Below are positions 57,508 to 61,128 of a stretch of DNA of 61,128 nt, in pieces. The DNA is taken from positions 1-61,128 of the IMG/VR virus record IMGVR_UViG_3300020448_000009, one strand, 5' to 3'. This DNA is from a virus. Made by a program: the position numbers and the translations under genes. Under the pieces are notes generated by a model. That model was not told the origin of the DNA and made no database searches. It was given only the letters and a program-made list of their open reading frames with translations. Within the stretch, counting starts at the first letter, position 1, and each line of letters begins with the position of its first letter.

Positions 57508-57681
57508 ATCATAACACATCCCTTCCAGGATCATATACTCACATAGGGGTGTATACTGTGTTAGACTCTCATTTAACCCATAATCAATTAATTGCTGACA
57601 CATGTCTATTAATTCATCGGGTGGTAATCCTCCGCTCTCATATAGGTCTAATAATACCGTGAGTTTGTGCGGTATAGTCAT
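57493..57681 (-). CDS. 62-aa microgene, third of an overlapping trio
   Basis: The product is mainly helical: MTIPHKLTVLLDLYESGGLP, then PDELIDMCQQLIDYGLNESL, ending EGMCYDVPVE. It starts inside the stop of the 56-aa gene (ATGA), so translation is coupled. No family recognised. Its stop codon lies within the dyad that precedes the 78-aa gene. Confidence 0.65.
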   Translation of the reverse strand: MTIPHKLTVLLDLYESGGLPPDELIDMCQQLIDYGLNESLTQYTPLCEYMILEGMCYDVPVE

Positions 57682-57848
57682 ATTTGTCTGCTGTGTCTGT
57701 TTGCATCATCTAGTGCTTGAGACTGGGATCGAAATGGACCATATTTCGTACACCCCAAATAGTCATACTGCCAGAAGTATTTCCGAGACTTTTCCCATAT
57801 CTTTATATTAACTGGGGGACTAGTCGGAAGTTGAAAAACCTTACTCAT
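57678..57848 (-). CDS. 56-aa microgene, second of trio
   Basis: The product starts MSKVFQLPTSPPVNIKIWEK and continues SRKYFWQYDYLGCTKYGPFR before SQSQALDDANRHSRQI. The aromatic, basic centre resembles AP2-like or WYL-like mini-sheets that recur in phage proteins (a strand pattern YFWQYDYLG.TKYGPF.S..QA), which would suggest nucleic-acid contact, but this is weak. It overlaps both neighbours by ATGA. Confidence 0.62.
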   Translation of the reverse strand: MSKVFQLPTSPPVNIKIWEKSRKYFWQYDYLGCTKYGPFRSQSQALDDANRHSRQI

Positions 57849-57991
57849 ATAGACCCCTCCGCGTCCCCTTCCGTGGGCTGTGGAAAACTCCCTGAGAAAA
57901 CCTTTTCATTTCTTCTAGGTTTTTCTAGTTGCTTCGCTCTCTTTAGTAAGTCGTTATACTCTGTAAATGGCGAAGTAGCATCAAAAGGCAT
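57845..57991 (-). CDS. 48-aa microgene, first of trio
   Basis: The product reads MPFDATSPFTEYNDLLKRAK, then QLEKPRRNEKVFSGSF and an acidic tail ending DAEGSI. The helix EYNDLLKRAKQLEKPRR is basic. No family recognised. It is the first gene after a good sigma70-like promoter at 58030-58058 and overlaps the next gene by ATGA. The lack of an obvious Shine-Dalgarno leaves the start slightly uncertain. Confidence 0.58.
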   Translation of the reverse strand: MPFDATSPFTEYNDLLKRAKQLEKPRRNEKVFSGSFPQPTEGDAEGSI

Positions 57992-58212
57992 AAGCGGGCA
58001 AAAAGAGTCAATTACTTAACTTCCTAATTATCATAAGCGATTTGGGGCAAAAAGTCAACCCCCATGTGCCACTTGTCTGGGTGTCCTCGTATTACTTGAC
58101 AAAAAAACTTCGCTGTGCTACGCTCTTAGACAACTGAAAGATACAAGACGTAAGTATATTTATTTTCATATTTTTATTGTTTCTCACATTGTCTCTTTTG
58201 CCTGTGGAAAAC
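57992..58212. other. 220-nt intergenic space with promoter
   Basis: It holds the sigma70-like promoter for the microgene trio, a third copy of the AGTGGCACA box (58065-58073, minus strand), and an AT-rich part containing AAATAAATA near 58155 on the minus strand. No gene longer than about 25 codons is credible here. Confidence 0.6.
58030..58058 (-). promoter_or_regulatory. Sigma70-like promoter
   Basis: On the minus strand TTGACT (58053-58058) and TATGAT (58030-58035) are separated by exactly 17 nt. It points at the microgene trio ending at 57493. An AGTGGCACA box lies 6 nt upstream of the -35 hexamer. Host polymerase recognition early in infection is the likely use. Confidence 0.75.
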
Positions 58213-58845
58213 TCACTTATCTGGTATGAAATTAACTGTCATGCTTACACGATCGTCATAGGGGTTACCCTCGTATCCGTGTGTCATACTAGACGGATAA
58301 ATTATAAGGTCTCCTTCCTGCATTGGGACGGTTGCTTCAGTCATATTAAATGCTGTATAATCCTTATTAGGGAATTGCATAACTGGGTAATAACTTCCTG
58401 CTACATTCCTTCTAAACTTCAAAGGCGAATGTCCCTCTTGGTAGTTTATTAACAATGTTGCTGAGTAGATACAATTAGAATGCTCATGTGGTGCATATAA
58501 TGCTCCCTTAGATGCTAACTCAAGATATGCATCAGATATGGCAAAATCGAGGTCATAGTAATATGCTCCCTCGTTATAGTCTTTGCAACTCTTTAGCAAA
58601 AAATCGGCGACGCTCCCATTGTCTTCGAGAATTGTGTTTCTTTTTCCAATTTGTGATACATTGTGAGTTATTGCTAATCGATCATGCTCTGGTCTGATAT
58701 CCTGAGTTTCTATCCACTTGAATATCTCTTTTTTAACTGTAGCAAAATTGGGGCAACTATAGACTCCTACTGGTAGGGCAAAAAGTGCATAAATTTCTGA
58801 CTTGCCTGCCTTGGGTAGTGAGTCGCTTAGAGGATTAGAGTCCAT
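58213..58845 (-). CDS. Putative 2OG-Fe(II) oxygenase
   Basis: The 210-aa product matches the phage type of 2-oxoglutarate/Fe(II) dioxygenase (PF13759-like). Candidate iron ligands are in APHEHSNC (His120/His122) and SMTHGYEGN (His189), with Arg199 in DDRVSMTVNF as 2-oxoglutarate partner. A strand pair YSATLLINYQ and GDLIIYPSS supports the double-stranded beta helix. These enzymes hydroxylate proteins or small molecules using O2; cyanophages often carry several with unknown substrates. The neighbours are all unknown microgenes, so no substrate can be proposed. ATG 58845 has no clear Shine-Dalgarno and sits just after a small hairpin. Confidence 0.8.
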   Translation of the reverse strand: MDSNPLSDSLPKAGKSEIYALFALPVGVYSCPNFATVKKEIFKWIETQDIRPEHDRLAITHNVSQIGKRNTILEDNGSVADFLLKSCKDYNEGAYYYDLDFAISDAYLELASKGALYAPHEHSNCIYSATLLINYQEGHSPLKFRRNVAGSYYPVMQFPNKDYTAFNMTEATVPMQEGDLIIYPSSMTHGYEGNPYDDRVSMTVNFIPDK

Positions 58846-58858
58846 AAAAAATTTGGCG

Positions 58859-58874
58859 TCCGCATTAGTGCGGA
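58859..58874 (-). terminator. Weak hairpin before oxygenase gene
   Basis: On the minus strand TCCGCA-CTAA-TGCGGA forms a 6-bp stem whose loop is the stop codon region of the 50-aa gene; a T6 run follows 8 nt later. It may be a weak terminator or attenuator upstream of the oxygenase. Confidence 0.4.
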
Positions 58875-59017
58875 ATTGTGCGGATTACTAAGTTTGGTGG
58901 CAACTTTATTGCAACTGGTTTAGTATTCTTATATATGTTAGTTTTTTGTGCCTGCTGTCCTCTGATTGCTGTCAAAGTGTCGAGGTCATTCAAAATTTCC
59001 TGGAAAATGTCATTCAT
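58865..59017 (-). CDS. 50-aa microgene
   Basis: The product is MNDIFQEILNDLDTLTAIRG, QQAQKTNIYKNTKPVAIKLP and a short end. I use ATG 59017, which lies 4 nt after the stop of the preceding gene; a longer reading from 59053 would overlap that gene in another frame. N-terminal helix, then a basic loop. Unknown function. Confidence 0.55.
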   Translation of the reverse strand: MNDIFQEILNDLDTLTAIRGQQAQKTNIYKNTKPVAIKLPPNLVIRTIPH

Positions 59018-59021
59018 AATA

Positions 59022-59159
59022 TTAATTATAACCTGCTTCCTGTATTTTGTCAAATACTGCTGACTGTTTGTCAGTTAACTCAAAATCCATATCTCTTAGG
59101 ATATCGTAGAGTTTGATGATTTCATATTTCTCATCATATGATAGACTTAAATTAATCAT
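59022..59159 (-). CDS. 45-aa microgene, helical hairpin type
   Basis: The product is MINLSLSYDEKYEIIKLYDI followed by LRDMDFELTDKQSAVFDKIQ and EAGYN: two short helices with an acidic turn. This resembles several other microgenes in this run. It starts 4 nt after the stop of the 47-aa gene. Unknown function. Confidence 0.58.
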   Translation of the reverse strand: MINLSLSYDEKYEIIKLYDILRDMDFELTDKQSAVFDKIQEAGYN

Positions 59160-59163
59160 AGTC

Positions 59164-59307
59164 TTAAAATCTAGTGTTGTTTTTGATTTCTTTTAGAATT
59201 GCATCAACTTCTTCGATATATTCGCTATCTGCGTATTTAAGTGATGCTTCAAGACTTGTTTCAATTATTGAAATTTGGTCTTTTGTGAATGGAATTAAAT
59301 GTCTCAT
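59164..59307 (-). CDS. 47-aa microgene, helical hairpin type
   Basis: The product reads MRHLIPFTKDQISIIETSLE, ASLKYADSEYIEEVDAILKE and IKNNTRF. The pattern is strand, T-x-D/E-Q, helix, acidic turn, helix. A GAGGTTAAAACA leader precedes the ATG. The gap to the previous gene is 4 nt. Unknown function. Confidence 0.6.
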   Translation of the reverse strand: MRHLIPFTKDQISIIETSLEASLKYADSEYIEEVDAILKEIKNNTRF

Positions 59308-59311
59308 TGTT

Positions 59312-59524
59312 TTAACCTCTGATTTCGTATTCAATGTATTCGACGTGATAACCTATGAAATTAAAGATTTGCTCTTTTAGGTCGTTATCGTCCTTCGCTC
59401 TCCATCTACCTAGGCATCTTTGGTGCATTACATACTCCTCTTGGGGTGTAAACTGCAAATCGGGGTCTCCGTCTCCAACTTCGCTTAGATATAGGTCAAG
59501 ATCGGTTACTTTGTATAAATGCAT
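59312..59524 (-). CDS. 70-aa microgene
   Basis: The product, MHLYKVTDLDLYLSEVGDGD to EYVMHQRCLGRWRAKDDNDL and ending IEYEIRG, has an acidic centre and a C-terminal helix-strand. I see no known family. It starts 2 nt after the stop of the 55-aa gene, as part of the same transcript. Confidence 0.6.
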   Translation of the reverse strand: MHLYKVTDLDLYLSEVGDGDPDLQFTPQEEYVMHQRCLGRWRAKDDNDLKEQIFNFIGYHVEYIEYEIRG

Positions 59525-59526
59525 AA

Positions 59527-59694
59527 TTAAAAGTCCTCTATTGTGAGATTGTTTACTGCATCAAAACACTTTTCTTGCATTGAGTCGAAATTTCGATTAT
59601 CATACAAGTTGTTTCGATACTTGTCTGTTTTAGGATGACTTAACAGTTTTGTGAGTGATTGATGCTCTTCGATTGTGAGATTGATTTGTGGCAT
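59527..59694 (-). CDS. 55-aa microgene, helical hairpin type
   Basis: The product begins MPQINLTIEEHQSLTKLLSH, then PKTDKYRNNLYDNRNFDSMQ and EKCFDAVNNLTIEDF. The N-terminal INLT.EE...L..LL motif is shared with other microgenes here. Its ATG overlaps the stop of the 60-aa gene by one base (TAATG). Unknown function. Confidence 0.62.
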   Translation of the reverse strand: MPQINLTIEEHQSLTKLLSHPKTDKYRNNLYDNRNFDSMQEKCFDAVNNLTIEDF

Positions 59695-59876
59695 TATTGA
59701 ATTAACTCCTCAAAACGTGCGGTTGCTTGATCTCCTAACATTGACATAATACCAGATTTTTCATCTTGCTCTAAGTGATACATCTGATTTAATGTCAAAT
59801 TGTTTTCTTTTCTATACTCCTCCCATACTTCATCATAAAGATTTTCTAGGATTGTCTCGTTTTGTATGCAACTCAT
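59694..59876 (-). CDS. 60-aa microgene, acidic helical
   Basis: The product starts MSCIQNETILENLYDEVWEE and goes on YRKENNLTLNQMYHLEQDEK; it is acidic and wholly helical. ATG follows the TAA of the 48-aa gene with no gap (TAAATG). Unknown function. Confidence 0.62.
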   Translation of the reverse strand: MSCIQNETILENLYDEVWEEYRKENNLTLNQMYHLEQDEKSGIMSMLGDQATARFEELIQ

Positions 59877-60023
59877 TTAATCGTCCTCCACTATAATGTT
59901 TGTAACCACTTCAAAAAGAAATGGGGTTTCGTTAGTCTCTCTAACGTATGCTTCCATTAAGAGATCGGTAATTGTTTCTCTCTCCCGATCGGTAAGCAAG
60001 TCGTAAACGTCAACTGTTTTCAT
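59877..60023 (-). CDS. 48-aa microgene, helical hairpin type
   Basis: The product is MKTVDVYDLLTDRERETITD, then LLMEAYVRETNETPFLFEVV and TNIIVEDD. It follows the LT.RE...L...L pattern of the other microgenes. The start is inside the ATGA overlap with the 70-aa gene. A GGAGG near its 3' end serves the next gene. Confidence 0.6.
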   Translation of the reverse strand: MKTVDVYDLLTDRERETITDLLMEAYVRETNETPFLFEVVTNIIVEDD

Positions 60024-60232
60024 TTTAGATAAGTCTCCGTAGCGTTAACAACTGCATCAAACATATTATCGAAAGTTTGAGTATCGATACGAGGTCTCTG
60101 GTCATAACCTCTGTCATATGCATCACATAGTAGGTTATAAAGCATTTCGTATTGACCTATTGTAAGATCAATGTTTAAACCTTTTTTGTTAGAAATTTGC
60201 TTTCCGTAAGGTCTGACTCTAGTAGTTGACAT
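60020..60232 (-). CDS. 70-aa microgene, first after intergenic promoter element
   Basis: The product begins MSTTRVRPYGKQISNKKGLN and continues IDLTIGQYEMLYNLLCDAYD, with a basic N-terminal tail and a helical hairpin. It is the first gene of the run to 58865 and is preceded by the dyad/TATAAACAAA element. It has weak similarity in pattern (DLT..QY..L...L) to the other microgenes. Unknown function. Confidence 0.65.
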   Translation of the reverse strand: MSTTRVRPYGKQISNKKGLNIDLTIGQYEMLYNLLCDAYDRGYDQRPRIDTQTFDNMFDAVVNATETYLK

Positions 60233-60247
60233 AGTTGAAAACTTTGC

Positions 60248-60321
60248 TTTGTTTATATTAATATTATAGTGCTTAATTGTATGGTAGTGTGCAAGTATGT
60301 GCCACTAATACAACTGTCACA
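60248..60321 (-). promoter_or_regulatory. Dyad plus TATAAACAAA promoter-like element, second copy
   Basis: On the minus strand TGTGACAGTTGTATTAGTGG (first part of the dyad 60298-60321) ends in GGCACA; 40 nt further on is TATAAACAAA (60248-60257). A TATAAT lies at 60263-60268. The dyad arms pair less well than in the first copy, but the outer TGTG/CACA match. It would drive the microgene run that starts at 60232. Confidence 0.55.
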
Positions 60322-60340
60322 AATAGGGTTGACATTTTAA

Positions 60341-60676
60341 TCATAAGTATTCTATCTCTCCATTTTCAACTGCATCCATGTATTCAACAAAATCGTTATG
60401 TGCCTTATCTTTTGTTTCTTGCCATTGATTCCAACATAGACGTCTATTAATGTCTAACAACTTGCCTAGATCAACTCCCTCGAGATCAGTCCACTCTGAA
60501 ACATAATCTATTTGACTTTTGTCATATCCTCCACTACTGTAGGATGGTGCACTAAGGAAATTGAAAGCAATGTCAATAAAGAAGTGCCTGCCGAATTCCT
60601 CGCTCTCAATAGTCTGCATAGGAATAAACTCTGTTTCTGTGGTTAGAGTATCTTTAAAAATGTAAGTAGAATTCAT
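60341..60676 (-). CDS. 111-aa protein of unknown function
   Basis: The product starts MNSTYIFKDTLTTETEFIPM, has a central IDIAFNFLSAPSYSSGGYDK and ends EYMDAVENGEIEYL; it is acidic (many Asp/Glu) with no membrane segment. It lies 5 nt after the preceding 55-aa gene and 19-20 nt before the second promoter element. Not recognised. Confidence 0.65.
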   Translation of the reverse strand: MNSTYIFKDTLTTETEFIPMQTIESEEFGRHFFIDIAFNFLSAPSYSSGGYDKSQIDYVSEWTDLEGVDLGKLLDINRRLCWNQWQETKDKAHNDFVEYMDAVENGEIEYL

Positions 60677-60681
60677 TGGAT

Positions 60682-60849
60682 TTAATCGTATAGTGGATAA
60701 TACACTTCTGTGTCAACTGCGTGCTTCATAACCTCATAGGTCGAAAATTCGGGGTCTGATAGGTCTTTACACGTTGAGAGTATGTTAATGACCTCTTCCA
60801 TAAGTCCGATAATCATTTTCTCTTTTGGTGTGGTTTTTGGTTTACTCAT
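60682..60849 (-). CDS. 55-aa microgene
   Basis: The product reads MSKPKTTPKEKMIIGLMEEV, INILSTCKDLSDPEFSTYEV and MKHAVDTEVYYPLYD: a basic start, two helices, aromatic end. The ATG overlaps the stop of the previous gene by ATGA. Unknown function. Confidence 0.6.
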   Translation of the reverse strand: MSKPKTTPKEKMIIGLMEEVINILSTCKDLSDPEFSTYEVMKHAVDTEVYYPLYD

Positions 60850-60989
60850 GATACTGATTTAAGTTTGTCAAATTGTGGATAGAATAGTTGATCAAGTATT
60901 TTCTCGGATAATACTTCTTCCTCGTCAGTCATTAAGCATCTATAATGTCTAAATGCTGAATAGATTAGTAAATACTCTTCTCTAGTCAT
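60846..60989 (-). CDS. 47-aa microgene, helical hairpin type
   Basis: I take the ATG at 60989 (MTREEYLLIYSAFRHYRCLM), which has GAGAGGGA 8 nt before it; a longer reading from 61046 would overlap the upstream gene out of frame. Two helices with the turn TDEEE. It overlaps the upstream partial gene by 8 nt and the next one by 4 nt. Unknown function. Confidence 0.62.
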   Translation of the reverse strand: MTREEYLLIYSAFRHYRCLMTDEEEVLSEKILDQLFYPQFDKLKSVS

Positions 60990-61128
60990 CTTGAAAGTCC
61001 CTCTCTGATTCGATTGATTGCATAAATTGAGAAACAAATTTGTCAACTGTCTCTCTGATCTCCCAACGTGGGGATGGGATTAGATCGCCTTCCTCTCCAA
61101 AATAATAAAATTCTTTGTTGAGATTGCT
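60982..61128 (-). CDS. Partial gene, C-terminal 48 aa, right edge
   Basis: An open frame runs in from the right edge and ends with TAG at 60982-60984. The visible end includes NKEFYYFGEEGDLIPSPRWE and a helix TVDKFVSQFMQSIE. Its start is outside the window. Unknown function. Confidence 0.5.
   Translation of the reverse strand, partial: SNLNKEFYYFGEEGDLIPSPRWEIRETVDKFVSQFMQSIESERDFQDD

Noticed and set aside
58075-58170. A 25-codon minus-strand frame and a plus-strand TTGACA-17-TACGCT pair at 58096-58124
   Set aside because: The frame has no ribosome site; the -10 hexamer is poor and no plus-strand gene follows.
57700-58200. Possible tRNA gene in the gap region
   Set aside because: No cloverleaf arms or GTTCRAWYC-like T-loop could be found on either strand.
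58865-59053. 62-codon reading of the 50-aa gene from 59053
   Set aside because: It would overlap the well-placed 45-aa gene out of frame; the internal ATG 59017 follows that gene's stop by 4 nt.

Overview
The window looks like part of the genome of an AT-rich, T4-like marine myovirus, most similar in gene order and small-gene content to the cyanophages that infect marine Synechococcus and Prochlorococcus. The evidence is a collinear T4-type neck and baseplate set (gp25, gp6, gp8, gp13, gp14, gp15, gp16), a DUF4815 tail protein, a DUF3008-type basic protein, a putative 2OG-Fe(II) oxygenase, and late-promoter motifs of the NATAAATA / CTAAATA type. No photosynthesis, DNA replication or tRNA gene is present here, so the host assignment is an inference from synteny. 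Every gene I can support lies on the minus strand, so genes are transcribed from right to left.

Right part (about 61.1 to 57.0 kb): a run of very small, tightly packed genes of unknown function (45-111 aa, often joined by ATGA or TAATG overlaps), then a 2OG-Fe(II) oxygenase, then three more overlapping microgenes behind a good sigma70-like promoter, then a single small gene with its own promoter-like element and a clear Rho-independent terminator. Several microgenes are shorter than 60 codons. Two intergenic spaces share an imperfect dyad placed exactly 40 nt upstream of a TATAAACAAA element.

Middle (57.0 to 49.1 kb): an NlpC/P60 peptidase, a 54-aa AbrB-like protein, a 100-aa protein, a 1,224-aa structural protein, a PAAR-like spike-tip candidate, a 46-aa basic protein, then gp25 and gp6. 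This is the spike and baseplate-wedge start of the virion operon.

Centre (49.1 to 27.0 kb): one uninterrupted reading frame of 7,343 codons. It begins like other baseplate-associated cyanophage proteins and carries a mosaic of adhesion-type modules: glycine-rich beta modules, a YHYH-type domain, an EF-hand loop, a propeller-like region, two LamG-like domains, repeated helical modules and repeated Cys/Tyr-Pro-Arg beta modules, and a C-terminal Ig-like domain.

Left (27.0 kb to 1): a YHYH plus Ig-like protein, a tail protein ending in a cupredoxin-like domain, a glycine-rich structural protein, gp8, a 2,479-aa DUF4815 protein, two small coiled-coil proteins, a 2,456-aa repetitive tail fibre with a second cupredoxin-like segment, then gp13-gp14-gp15-gp16, a small beta-rich protein and a Lys-rich DUF3008 protein cut by the left edge. 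Together the genes would build the baseplate, fibres, neck and tail-completion complex. The small beta modules recurring in gp8, gp14, DUF4815, the giant protein and others suggest extensive exchange of modules among virion proteins.
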